A DNA stretch of 17,757 nucleotides from an uncultured Bacilli bacterium (GTDB taxonomy: Bacteria; Bacillota_I; Bacilli_A; RF39; UBA660): contig CANRHO010000006.1 of assembly GCA_947630435.1 (NCBI GenBank), forward strand, positions 1-17,757, written 5' to 3'. The notes beneath the pieces were generated by a model. The model saw nothing but the letters and a program-made list of their open reading frames with translations. It was not told the DNA's origin and did no database searches. Shown piece after piece: positions 5,974-12,508 of the stretch. How positions within the stretch are numbered: position 1 is the first letter of the stretch; each line of letters begins with the position of its first letter. The position numbers were made by a program, and so were the translations under genes.

Positions 5974-7182
5974 ATGGCAAAAGAGAAAAATAATGCCAAA
6001 AAAGAAAATAATGATACTAAAAAAACTAATAAAAAAGTATCTGTAAAAAAAAGCGAAACTAAATCTAATGTCAAAAAAAGCGACAACAAAAAAAGTGTTA
6101 AAAAATCTAACCAAGTAAATAAGAATACAAAAAAAGATAAAAAGCCTAATAAAATAATTACCTGGTTCAATAACCTTACCTTAGAACAAATAATTATTAG
6201 CGGAATCATAATAATAGCAATACTACTAATTATATTAATTGGTGTATCTGCTAAAAATACAAAAACTAAAAATGGTGAGGACATAGTAGTCTCAGTAGAT
6301 GGTAAAACCATCACTGCTAACCAATTGTATGAAGAGTTAAAAAGTCAAAATGGACAATCAGTTGCGATCAACTTAATAGATGAATACATTTTAAATAAAG
6401 AATATAAAACAACTGATGAGATAAAAAAATCCGCTGAATCAACCATTGAAAATTATAAAAATACTTATGGCGATAGCTATAATCAATTTCTCGAATATAA
6501 CGGAATTAAAAATGAAAATGAATTAAAAGAATTATTAATCAGAAACAGTAAGTTAACTAATGCTACCGAAGATTATATAAAAGAAAATTTAACTGAAAAA
6601 GAAATGAAAAAGTATTATGATGAAAAAATATATGGTGATATAGAGGCTAAACATATTTTAATATCAACCGAAACAGATGATAATGCTACTGATGAAGAAA
6701 TAAAGGCTAAAGAAGAAGAAGCTAAATCTAAAGCAGAAGACATAATTAAAAAACTTAAAAATGGTGCCGATTTTAGTGATTTAGCAAAAGAGTATTCAGA
6801 TGATGAAGGAAGTAAAGATAATGGTGGAAACCTAGGATATTTTAACACCGGAGACATGGTTAAAGAGTTCGAAGAAGCAGCATATAAACTAGATGTTAAC
6901 GAGTATACAACAGAGCCTGTTAAAACAGAATACGGATATCATATAATTTTAAAAACGGGTCAAAAGAAAAAACCAAGTTACAACAAATCTAAGGATACTA
7001 TAAAAGAAAAACTCGTTGAGGAAAAAAAGGATGAAGACTCTACGTTAAGTGTTAAGGCAATGATTGCCTTAAGAAAAAAATATAACATTAAAATCAAAGA
7101 TAAAACTATAAAGAATGATTATAATAGTTATATAAAAGAAGCTATAACTACTACAACAACTACCACATCAAGTAGTAACTAA
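5974..7182 (+). CDS. prsA: PrsA/SurA-like peptidyl-prolyl cis-trans isomerase with N-terminal membrane anchor
   Basis: An extracytoplasmic foldase that helps secreted proteins fold after export. The 402-residue protein has a very basic cytoplasmic tail (1-60, repeated KKS/KKN units), one membrane helix (about 72-92, IISGIIIIAILLIILIG), an N-terminal SurA-like helical region (~105-215), and a parvulin-type rotamase domain (~223-330) marked by IEAKHILIST, NGADFSDLAKEYSDD, GGNLGYFNTGDMVKEFEEAA and YGYHIILK. The C-terminus ends in seven threonines and three serines. Classical PrsA is a lipoprotein; no lipobox cysteine follows the helix here, so anchoring is by the helix itself. The ATG at 5974 has AGGAG eight bases upstream. 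It is monocistronic, with its own promoter and a strong terminator. The foldase role is well supported; the prsA name is by domain layout. Confidence 0.9.
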   Translation: MAKEKNNAKKENNDTKKTNKKVSVKKSETKSNVKKSDNKKSVKKSNQVNKNTKKDKKPNKIITWFNNLTLEQIIISGIIIIAILLIILIGVSAKNTKTKNGEDIVVSVDGKTITANQLYEELKSQNGQSVAINLIDEYILNKEYKTTDEIKKSAESTIENYKNTYGDSYNQFLEYNGIKNENELKELLIRNSKLTNATEDYIKENLTEKEMKKYYDEKIYGDIEAKHILISTETDDNATDEEIKAKEEEAKSKAEDIIKKLKNGADFSDLAKEYSDDEGSKDNGGNLGYFNTGDMVKEFEEAAYKLDVNEYTTEPVKTEYGYHIILKTGQKKKPSYNKSKDTIKEKLVEEKKDEDSTLSVKAMIALRKKYNIKIKDKTIKNDYNSYIKEAITTTTTTTSSSN

Positions 7183-7207
7183 AAATAGTCAATTGACTAT
7201 TTTTTTA
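7181..7207 (+). terminator. Terminator of the foldase gene
   Basis: AAAAATAGTCAA (7181-7192) and TTGACTATTTTT (7193-7204) form a perfect palindrome ending in a T-run. The left arm overlaps the last two bases of the stop codon. Confidence 0.87.
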
Positions 7208-7212
7208 TTTGA

Positions 7213-7255
7213 TAAAAATGAAAAAGAAGCTGGTTAAATCCCACTTCTTTTTCAT
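7213..7255 (-). terminator. Probable terminator of the recX transcript
   Basis: ATGAAAAAGAAG (7218-7229) pairs perfectly with 7244-7255 (12 bp), with TGG/CCA extending the stem inward past one bulged base. On the minus strand the stem is followed by TTTTTATC. It lies about 70 bases after the recX stop, back to back with the foldase terminator. Confidence 0.6.
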
Positions 7256-7322
7256 GAATGTACGACATTTACACTTGTTTTTATAAGCTTTGTAACTGAA
7301 GTAATATGTATATATAATTAAT

Positions 7323-8090
7323 TTAATCATCTTTTATAACTTTTTTTATATCTTCACTTGTATATCCTTTTGAATAAAGCTTTTGTGAAAGAAAATAAAT
7401 AAGTTTACTACCCTCATATTTACCTTTATATTTATTATATAATTTTTTATAATCTCTTATTAATTTATTTTCATCGCTTTTAATTTCAAATTTTGATATT
7501 TTTTTTATTACCATATCTTTTTCATAACCTAAATTAATAAAGTAATTAAGTAGTTTAATCTTTAATGAGTTAGTACTATCTTTTTTTATTTTTAACTGTT
7601 TTAAAAGCAAATTAGTAAGGTTATTTTCAACGATTGTTTTATCAACTTCAGATATAACTTCATTAATGATATTTTTATCTATACCATATTTTAAAAGTTC
7701 TGATTTTATCTTAAGAGGTCCCATTTTAGCAATTAATAATTTATCATTAGTAAATGATTTAGCAAAATTAAAATCATTTAAATAACCTTCTTTAAGTAAT
7801 CTTTTAATCGTGTTTTCTATTAACAAATTACTTGCATTTTTTTTTATTAAATATTCTCTTACCTCTTTAATACTACGCATTCTAACGGATATATAATTAA
7901 TAGCCATATTATATGTATATACAACATTATTTTGCTTTAATAATTCTTCTAATAATTTGTTATCAACCTCCTTGGATATCAATAAATTATTATTAATTAT
8001 TACATCTTCATATAGTGTTATACACTCATTATTATCAAAGAATAATTTATATTTATCTTTGGAAGCTTTTTTAAATTTTAATATTTTCAT
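7323..8090 (-). CDS. recX: RecX, RecA regulatory protein
   Basis: RecX binds RecA filaments and modulates recombination and the SOS response. The 255-residue protein is built of three-helix repeats. The family core is visible: ISVRMRSIKEVREYLIKK, then ENTIKRLLKEGYLNDFNFAKSF and KMGPLKIKSELLKYGIDKNIINEVI, about residues 66-145. An extra N-terminal beta-rich part (1-60) and a Lys-rich C-terminal repeat (to 255) match long Bacilli-type RecX (about 260 residues). GGAGG lies six bases before the ATG. It follows rpoZ by 32 bases with no terminator between, so it is probably in the same transcript. recA itself is not in the window. Confidence 0.92.
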   Translation of the reverse strand: MKILKFKKASKDKYKLFFDNNECITLYEDVIINNNLLISKEVDNKLLEELLKQNNVVYTYNMAINYISVRMRSIKEVREYLIKKNASNLLIENTIKRLLKEGYLNDFNFAKSFTNDKLLIAKMGPLKIKSELLKYGIDKNIINEVISEVDKTIVENNLTNLLLKQLKIKKDSTNSLKIKLLNYFINLGYEKDMVIKKISKFEIKSDENKLIRDYKKLYNKYKGKYEGSKLIYFLSQKLYSKGYTSEDIKKVIKDD

Positions 8091-8122
8091 AAAATACCTC
8101 CATATATTAAAAAAACATAATA

Positions 8123-8320
8123 CTATTTAATTTGTATTAAGTCTTCCATCACTTCTTCTAATGCTCTACCAATGTTTTTATCACACTTATATTTTGATTC
8201 AGGCATCTGTAAATGATTTGTTTGAGATATTTCTTTAGCTCTCCTTGATGCTACATGAACAAGTAGGTATTTTGAACCAACTTTAGTAAGCAACTTATCA
8301 ATTGATGGATATATCACCAC
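8123..8320 (-). CDS. rpoZ: RNA polymerase omega subunit
   Basis: A small subunit that binds the C-terminal part of beta-prime and aids assembly of RNA polymerase. The 65-residue protein shows the family core YPSIDKLLTKVGSKYLLVHV followed by ASRRAKEI, and NIGRALEEVMEDL near the C-terminus, comparable to Bacillus RpoZ. The start is uncertain: there is no ATG. GTG at 8320 has GGAG seven bases upstream and is chosen; GTG at 8317 (spacing ten) is almost equally possible, and an upstream TTG at 8335 would lie on the ribosome binding site. In many Bacillota rpoZ follows gmk; here it follows an unrecognised 244-aa gene and precedes recX, so the usual neighbourhood is rearranged. Confidence 0.92.
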   Translation of the reverse strand: MVIYPSIDKLLTKVGSKYLLVHVASRRAKEISQTNHLQMPESKYKCDKNIGRALEEVMEDLIQIK

Positions 8321-8339
8321 TATCACTCTCCCCAATATT

Positions 8340-8369
8340 AGTATATATCAAGTGTAATATAAATATCAA
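8340..8369 (-). promoter_or_regulatory. Possible promoter of rpoZ-recX
   Basis: On the minus strand TTGATA (8364-8369), an 18-base spacer and TATACT (8340-8345). Transcription from it would start just before the GGGGAG ribosome binding site, giving a very short leader. Confidence 0.45.
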
Positions 8370-8385
8370 TAGATTGTACAATATT

Positions 8386-9120
8386 TTACATTTTTTTATT
8401 TTCTTCTATTCTTAAGACATGCTTAGTAACCATTTCACGCAAATTATCACATTGCTCAAAACTGCCATGCTTTGTTTTAGATATCTCCGTATATTGTTTA
8501 TTTATACCTGCTAATATGTAAGGTCTTAAGTAATCACTATAATTTTCTATTGCTTGAGTAAACGCTTCAGTATCATCGCCTTTACTAAGCTCATATAGTT
8601 TTTCTATTACATCATTAAAATTAACCATATCATAAGTTCCATCATCTTCGGTTATTTCATTAAATCTTTCCCAAAGTTTTTTTGTGTCAATTACGGATAG
8701 GATTAATGCATCCAATCCAAAAACACTTTCTAAAATAGCAAATAATTTATCATTAGGCGTATAATCATCTAATTCTATCCGGCTTGGATTACCATATTTA
8801 GTTTCAATTAAATATGTATTTATAATTGTTGATATTGCGCTATCTTCTTTAACAGACTCAATAAAAGCATCGTGCAACCTCTTTTCCTCGTGTAATCCAG
8901 TTTCATCATTACATATAAATCTTAATGATTCTAAGTTTTCTATTGCCTCTCCAGCAAATGCAGCATTAAATTTTCCATCCTCAAAAGTAAAAATTTCCCT
9001 AAAATTATCAAGGTTAGTAATATACCATATAAAATCATAATAAGAGTGAGATTTTTTTATTTTATCCTCTATTTTTTGATAAGCAACGTTTTTGTTATAT
9101 CTTGTATTTGCGTATTCCAT
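8386..9120 (-). CDS. Unrecognised 244-aa soluble acidic protein
   Basis: I do not recognise this protein. It begins MEYANTRYNKNVAYQKIEDK, is predicted largely helical from its pattern, rich in D/E, and has no membrane segment, signal peptide or known catalytic motif. Aromatic-rich segments such as YYDFIWYITNLDNFREIF (27-44) and acidic loops such as ITEDDGTYDMVNFNDVI suggest a folded cytoplasmic domain. The gene is clearly real: ATG at 9120 with AGGAG seven bases upstream, an extended -10 promoter before it, and an uninterrupted frame. It is followed 66 bases later by rpoZ and then recX, in the same direction. Whether it shares their transcript is unclear, because a promoter-like element lies before rpoZ but no strong terminator does. 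Confidence 0.85.
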   Translation of the reverse strand: MEYANTRYNKNVAYQKIEDKIKKSHSYYDFIWYITNLDNFREIFTFEDGKFNAAFAGEAIENLESLRFICNDETGLHEEKRLHDAFIESVKEDSAISTIINTYLIETKYGNPSRIELDDYTPNDKLFAILESVFGLDALILSVIDTKKLWERFNEITEDDGTYDMVNFNDVIEKLYELSKGDDTEAFTQAIENYSDYLRPYILAGINKQYTEISKTKHGSFEQCDNLREMVTKHVLRIEENKKM

Positions 9121-9143
9121 AAGCTTTCTCCTAATATATAAAC

Positions 9144-9152
9144 ATTATAACA
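9144..9152 (-). promoter_or_regulatory. Extended -10 promoter of the 244-aa gene
   Basis: On the minus strand TGTTATAAT (TGn plus TATAAT), 24 bases before the start at 9120 and directly after the coat-gene terminator. The -35 position would fall inside that terminator and is poor. Confidence 0.55.
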
Positions 9153-9154
9153 TA

Positions 9155-9186
9155 AAATGAAAAAAATTCCTAATTAGGAATTTTTT
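9155..9186 (-). terminator. Terminator of the CotD-like gene
   Basis: AAAAAATTCCTAA (9161-9173) and TTAGGAATTTTTT (9174-9186) form a perfect palindrome, followed on the minus strand by a T-rich stretch. The stop codon TAA (9185-9187) overlaps the outer arm. Confidence 0.87.
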
Positions 9187-9472
9187 AGAAGTTACTGCCA
9201 CAGCAGCCTGGATCTATATTTGTAACAGTATTTTCTTCTGAACACGAATATTCTGGTCTATAAGTATGTTCTATTATATGATTATTTATTACTCTAGTAT
9301 GAATTGGACAAATATGTTCAACGTGATGGCAAATATTTCTTTCTACACATCTTTCTATTGGTTGTTCAATTATTGGATCACAACCACATGAGTCTACGTT
9401 ACAACAAGACCCTTGTTGTTGCCAATTATTATTTTGTTCTTGACAACAACAATTGTTATTATTAAAAAACAT
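9185..9472 (-). CDS. CotD-like spore coat protein
   Basis: A 95-residue protein with a low-complexity N-terminus, MFFNNNNCCCQEQNNNWQQQ, and 13 cysteines. The middle part, VEHICPIHTRVINNHIIEHT (51-70), with YRPEYS just after and TNIDPGCC near the C-terminus, matches the layout of Bacillus CotD (VxHIxPxHTTxVNxHxxxH, then NVDP). CotD is an inner coat protein of the spore. The His/Cys content fits a cross-linked or metal-binding coat protein. A ribosome binding site (AAGGGGG) lies seven bases before the ATG. The gene is monocistronic with a strong terminator and lies between ffh and the 244-aa gene. The family call rests on pattern resemblance and is good but not certain; together with the tiny YjcZ-type gene it argues that the host sporulates. 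Confidence 0.75.
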   Translation of the reverse strand: MFFNNNNCCCQEQNNNWQQQGSCCNVDSCGCDPIIEQPIERCVERNICHHVEHICPIHTRVINNHIIEHTYRPEYSCSEENTVTNIDPGCCGSNF

Positions 9473-9494
9473 TTAAAATCCCCCTTACCTACTT

Positions 9495-9503
9495 TATAGT
9501 ATG
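9495..9503 (-). promoter_or_regulatory. Possible sporulation-type -10 element of the CotD-like gene
   Basis: On the minus strand CATACTATA fits the CATAnnnTA pattern of sigma-K (and is one base off the sigma-E -10), 23 bases before the start codon. No AC at the ideal -35 spacing is seen. TACTAT within it could also serve sigma-A. Confidence 0.35.
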
Positions 9504-9560
9504 AGAATTTTAAATGTTTGAATAGGTCTTTGTTTAATATTACTGTTTTTTATAAAGTTT

Positions 9561-10868
9561 TTAAAACGGCATTTTGAAGTTACCATTTTTCATCATTTTC
9601 ATCATTTTTTGCATTTGTTCAAACTGATTCAATAGTTTATTTACTTCTTGCACAGAGGTTCCACTACCTAACGCTATCCTTTGTTTACGCGAAGATTTTA
9701 TTATGTCAGGATGTTTTCTTTCTTTGATTGTCATTGAAGAAATTATCGCTTCTAAACTACTAAACTGTTTAGGATCAATACTTATGTTATTAAGTCCCAT
9801 TTTTCTTGCACCTGGTAAAAGTTTTAGTAAGTTTTCTAACGGACCTAATTTTTTTATCTGTTTTAACTGTGATAAGAAATCTTCTAAATCCATTTTCCCT
9901 GACTGGATTTTTTTAACGGTTGAAATAGCATCTTTTTCATCAATAACAGATTCAGCTTTTTCTATTATTGACATAATATCACCATTGCCTAGTATTCTGG
10001 ATACCATTCTTTCTGGATTAAAAACATCTAACCCATCAAGTTTTTCTGACGTACCAATGTACTTAATAGGAACTCCTGTTAAGTGTCTTAAAGAAAGAGC
10101 AACACCACCTTTGGTATCCCCATCCATCTTAGTTAATATTGTACCAGTAATTGGTAAAGCTTCATTAAATCCGTTTATTACATTTATTGCATCTTGTCCT
10201 ATCATTGCATCTATTACTAATATAATTTCATTTGGATTTATCTTTTCTTTAATATTTTTTAATTCATTCATTAATTCTTCATCAACATGAAGACGTCCAG
10301 CGGTATCAATTAAAACTAGATCATAATTATTTTCTTTAGCATAATTAACCCCATTTGATGCTATTTCTATTGGGTTTTTTTTATCTTCAGAATAAACTTC
10401 TATACCAAGTTCTTTCCCAATTGTATTTAATTGATCTATTGCTGCTGGACGATAAACATCGCATGCGATTAAAATAGGTTTTTTATTTTTCTTCTTTCTA
10501 AGTAAATTAGCTAGTTTACCAATACTAGTTGTCTTACCTGAACCTTGAAGTCCTACTAACATTATTATACTAGGATTACTTGATAAATCTATATCAGTTT
10601 TATCTTCTCCTAAAAGATTTAACAATTCATCTTTTAATATTTTTAAAAATACATCTGACGGTTTCAAACTTTTTTTAACTTCTTCACCCAAAGCTTTTTC
10701 TTTAACCTTATTAGTAAACTCTTTAACAACTTTATAATTAACATCAGCTTCTAAAAGAGCAAGTCTTACTTCACGCATTGCATCACTAATGTTATCTTCC
10801 GTTATTTTTCCATAACCTTTTATCTTACTGATCGCATTTTCTAATTTTTCAGTTAAGTTCTCAAACAT
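9561..10868 (-). CDS. ffh: Ffh, signal recognition particle protein (SRP54)
   Basis: The GTPase that, with the small SRP RNA, binds signal sequences of nascent chains and hands them to FtsY at the membrane. The 435-residue protein has an N helical domain (1-~85), the G domain with P-loop GLQGSGKT (106-113), DVYRPAAIDQL (137-147), DTAGR (188-192) and TKMD (246-249), and an M domain (~300-435) with LGPLENLLKLLPGARKMG and the RNA-binding segment RKQRIALGSGTSVQEVNKLL (394-413), ending in methionine-rich MMKMMKNGNFKMPF. Length is normal. The ATG at 10868 follows GGTGAT closely; an earlier ATG at 10880 lies upstream of that site. It is downstream of ftsY, ylxM and a small membrane-protein gene. No strong terminator is seen after its stop. 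Confidence 0.98.
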   Translation of the reverse strand: MFENLTEKLENAISKIKGYGKITEDNISDAMREVRLALLEADVNYKVVKEFTNKVKEKALGEEVKKSLKPSDVFLKILKDELLNLLGEDKTDIDLSSNPSIIMLVGLQGSGKTTSIGKLANLLRKKKNKKPILIACDVYRPAAIDQLNTIGKELGIEVYSEDKKNPIEIASNGVNYAKENNYDLVLIDTAGRLHVDEELMNELKNIKEKINPNEIILVIDAMIGQDAINVINGFNEALPITGTILTKMDGDTKGGVALSLRHLTGVPIKYIGTSEKLDGLDVFNPERMVSRILGNGDIMSIIEKAESVIDEKDAISTVKKIQSGKMDLEDFLSQLKQIKKLGPLENLLKLLPGARKMGLNNISIDPKQFSSLEAIISSMTIKERKHPDIIKSSRKQRIALGSGTSVQEVNKLLNQFEQMQKMMKMMKNGNFKMPF

Positions 10869-10885
10869 TTTTATCACCATGTTTA

Positions 10886-10894
10886 ATTATATCA
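10886..10894 (-). promoter_or_regulatory. Extended -10 promoter of ffh
   Basis: On the minus strand TGATATAAT (TGn plus consensus TATAAT), 17 bases before the ffh ATG, directly after the preceding terminator. The leader would be very short, and no convincing -35 is present. Confidence 0.5.
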
Positions 10895-10919
10895 AAAAAA
10901 CTAGACTTAATCTAGTTTT
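10894..10919 (-). terminator. Terminator of the 66-aa gene upstream of ffh
   Basis: AAAACTAGA (10897-10905) and TCTAGTTTT (10911-10919) form a 9-bp stem with a 5-base loop, followed by T on the minus strand. It separates the 66-aa gene from ffh, so ffh probably relies at least partly on its own promoter. Confidence 0.75.
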
Positions 10920-10930
10920 ATGCATTTTAA

Positions 10931-11131
10931 TTATTTATTAAGTACGATAAATAAAACCACACATGCAATAATAAGTATTACTGCCATTAATATTAAAGCA
11001 TCGCCTAATTTATCTAATACTATATTATTGTTATCTAACTTAAAGCTTTTTTTATTATTCATAAGTGTTTCCGCACCATATTTCTTTTTTGGTCTTCCAA
11101 CCGGATTAGAACTTTTCTTTTTCGTAGCCAT
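10931..11131 (-). CDS. 66-aa tail-anchored-like membrane protein with AT-hook-like basic segment
   Basis: I do not recognise a named family. The protein has a basic, disordered-looking N-terminus, MATKKKSSNPVGRPKKKYGA, containing the GRP core typical of AT-hook DNA-binding segments, a short polar linker, and one C-terminal membrane helix (about 43-64, DALILMAVILIIACVVLFIVLNK region). The charge pattern predicts N-in orientation. Its AGGAG is 16 bases from the ATG, with a nearer but weaker GAAG, so initiation may be modest; the frame is closed upstream by TGA. It lies between ylxM and ffh, a place normally empty in Bacilli, with its own promoter-like element and terminator. It could assist protein targeting or link DNA/ribosomes to the membrane; that is speculation. 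Confidence 0.75.
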   Translation of the reverse strand: MATKKKSSNPVGRPKKKYGAETLMNNKKSFKLDNNNIVLDKLGDALILMAVILIIACVVLFIVLNK

Positions 11132-11170
11132 AATATAACTTCTTCAACTCCTTTTTATTTTATTATTTAT

Positions 11171-11179
11171 AGTATAACA
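11171..11179 (-). promoter_or_regulatory. Extended -10 promoter of the 66-aa gene
   Basis: On the minus strand TGTTATACT (TGn plus TATACT) directly after the ylxM stop; a weak -35 (TGGAAA, 11194-11199) lies 17 bases upstream inside ylxM. Confidence 0.45.
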
Positions 11180-11476
11180 CTAATTTAAAATATTTTCCAC
11201 TTCATTTCTAATTTTTTCATCTTTAATGTTTTTTATTTTATTATTTATACGTTTATCTTTTTCATTTAGTTTTAATTTTTCCTCATAAAATAATAATTTT
11301 TCTTCTGCAGTTTTAATTCTTTTGTGAACGGCATTGCGACTTACACCATAATTATTGGCAATCTCACCCAATGATAAATTATCAAAATAGTAATCTTCAA
11401 AATATTTTTTACTTTCATCATTTAATAATTCACCATAATAATCATATAATATAATTAAATAATTTCTTGTTTGCAT
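11180..11476 (-). CDS. ylxM: YlxM, UPF0122 helix-turn-helix protein of the SRP operon
   Basis: A 98-residue member of the YlxM/UPF0122 family, which accompanies ffh and ftsY in Bacillota and has been linked to SRP function. It resembles a sigma-70 region 4 helix-turn-helix: YYFDNLSLGEIANNYGVSRN (28-47) with AVHKRIKTAEEKL following. The C-terminal third is Lys/Glu-rich helix. It starts one base after the ftsY stop, with AAGGAT inside the end of ftsY as ribosome binding site, so the two genes are translationally close and co-transcribed. Family assignment is strong; the biochemical role in this organism is inferred from context. Confidence 0.93.
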   Translation of the reverse strand: MQTRNYLIILYDYYGELLNDESKKYFEDYYFDNLSLGEIANNYGVSRNAVHKRIKTAEEKLLFYEEKLKLNEKDKRINNKIKNIKDEKIRNEVENILN

Positions 11477-11477
11477 A

Positions 11478-12449
11478 TTACATCATATCCTTAAATAATC
11501 CATATATATATTTTTCAATATCAAAAACTTGTAAGTCTTCTTTTTTTTCTCCCAATCCAATGTATCTTACCGGTACTCCAACTTCTTCTTTTATGGCTAA
11601 AACTATACCACCTTTTGCAGTACCATCTAATTTTGTTAAAATTATACCGGTTAAATTAGTTATTTCTTTAAACGCTTTTGCTTGACTAATACCATTTTGA
11701 CCAGTAGTTGCATCTATTACTAAAAACGTTTCGTGTGGGGAACCTTTAATTATTTTATCGCCAACGTTATTTATTTTTTCTAATTCTTTCATTAAATTAA
11801 CTTTATTTTGTAATCTACCTGCTGTATCAATTAATACCATATCATATCCATCTTGTTTTGCTTTTTCTAAGCCCTGATAAACTACGCTTGCTGGATCAGT
11901 GGTGTTTTCATCTTTAACAACTTTGCAACCTACTTTTTTCCCCCAAGAAACTAATTGCTCAACGGCTCCTGCCCTAAACGTATCTGCTGCAACTAAAAGA
12001 ACTTTCTTACCTTCATCTTTAAATTTAGATGCAAGTTTAGCAATGGTGGTAGTTTTTCCAACTCCATTTACCCCAACGAATAATATTACGGTTGGCCCCT
12101 TTTCATTATAATTTATTTTATTAGTTAGAATATCATCATTTACATAAATTATAAATAATTCATCAACTATTATCTCCGTAAGCATTTTAGGATCTTTAAT
12201 TTTTTCTTTGATAACCCTTTGTTGAAGTTTTTCCATAAAATCCATAACCGTATTAACACCGATATCAGCGCTAATTAATAACTCTTCTAAATCTTCAAAA
12301 TAATTTTCGTTTATTTCCTTATATTCTTTGGATAGATTAGAAAGCTTATTTACAAAACTTTTTCTCGTTTTACAAAGTCCTTTTTCATATGTACCTAAAC
12401 TTTTATCATCTTTTTTAAATACGTTTTTTAATTTATCAAATAATCCCAT
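11478..12449 (-). CDS. ftsY: FtsY, signal recognition particle receptor
   Basis: The membrane-associated receptor GTPase that docks the SRP-ribosome complex at the Sec translocon. The 323-residue protein has a short basic N-terminal region (GLFDKLKNVFKKDDK) that can bind lipid, instead of the long acidic A domain of E. coli; this is usual in Bacillota. It is followed by the N helical domain (~25-110) and the G domain: GVNGVGKTT (126-134), DTFRAGAVEQL (156-166), DTAGRLQNK (208-216), TKLDGTAKGG (272-281), and a C-terminal GVPVRYIGLGEKKEDLQVF that is typical of the family. The ATG is preceded by GGTGAT. A good sigma-A promoter lies directly upstream, inside the previous gene's terminator. First gene of the SRP set with ylxM next. 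Confidence 0.98.
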   Translation of the reverse strand: MGLFDKLKNVFKKDDKSLGTYEKGLCKTRKSFVNKLSNLSKEYKEINENYFEDLEELLISADIGVNTVMDFMEKLQQRVIKEKIKDPKMLTEIIVDELFIIYVNDDILTNKINYNEKGPTVILFVGVNGVGKTTTIAKLASKFKDEGKKVLLVAADTFRAGAVEQLVSWGKKVGCKVVKDENTTDPASVVYQGLEKAKQDGYDMVLIDTAGRLQNKVNLMKELEKINNVGDKIIKGSPHETFLVIDATTGQNGISQAKAFKEITNLTGIILTKLDGTAKGGIVLAIKEEVGVPVRYIGLGEKKEDLQVFDIEKYIYGLFKDMM

Positions 12450-12466
12450 TTATATCACCATATTAC

Positions 12467-12495
12467 ATTATACTATAAAAAAAGGAACTTATCAA
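12467..12495 (-). promoter_or_regulatory. Sigma-A promoter of ftsY
   Basis: On the minus strand TTGATA (12490-12495), a 17-base spacer and consensus TATAAT (12467-12472). The -35 sits in the loop of the preceding terminator and covers the TGA stop of the preceding gene. Confidence 0.8.
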
Positions 12496-12508
12496 AGTTT
12501 CTTTTTTT
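12477..12508 (-). terminator. Terminator of the 371-aa gene
   Basis: 12477-12490 and 12495-12508 pair over 14 bp with one G-U pair around a 4-base loop; the A-rich arm gives a T-run on the minus strand. The stop codon TGA (12492-12494) lies in the loop. Confidence 0.8.

Noticed and set aside
5907..6314. A minus-strand open frame opposite the start of the foldase gene, hydrophobic and Leu/Phe-rich
   Set aside because: The hydrophobicity is the mirror of the Lys-rich tail of the foldase; no ribosome binding site and no family resemblance.
7218..7255. Strong imperfect hairpin as a possible small RNA
   Set aside because: It fits better as the recX terminator because a T-rich stretch follows on the minus strand; no separate promoter is evident.
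9703..10290. A long plus-strand open frame (195 codons) opposite ffh
   Set aside because: It lies antisense to the conserved ffh coding region, has no ribosome binding site, and its composition follows from the ffh codons.
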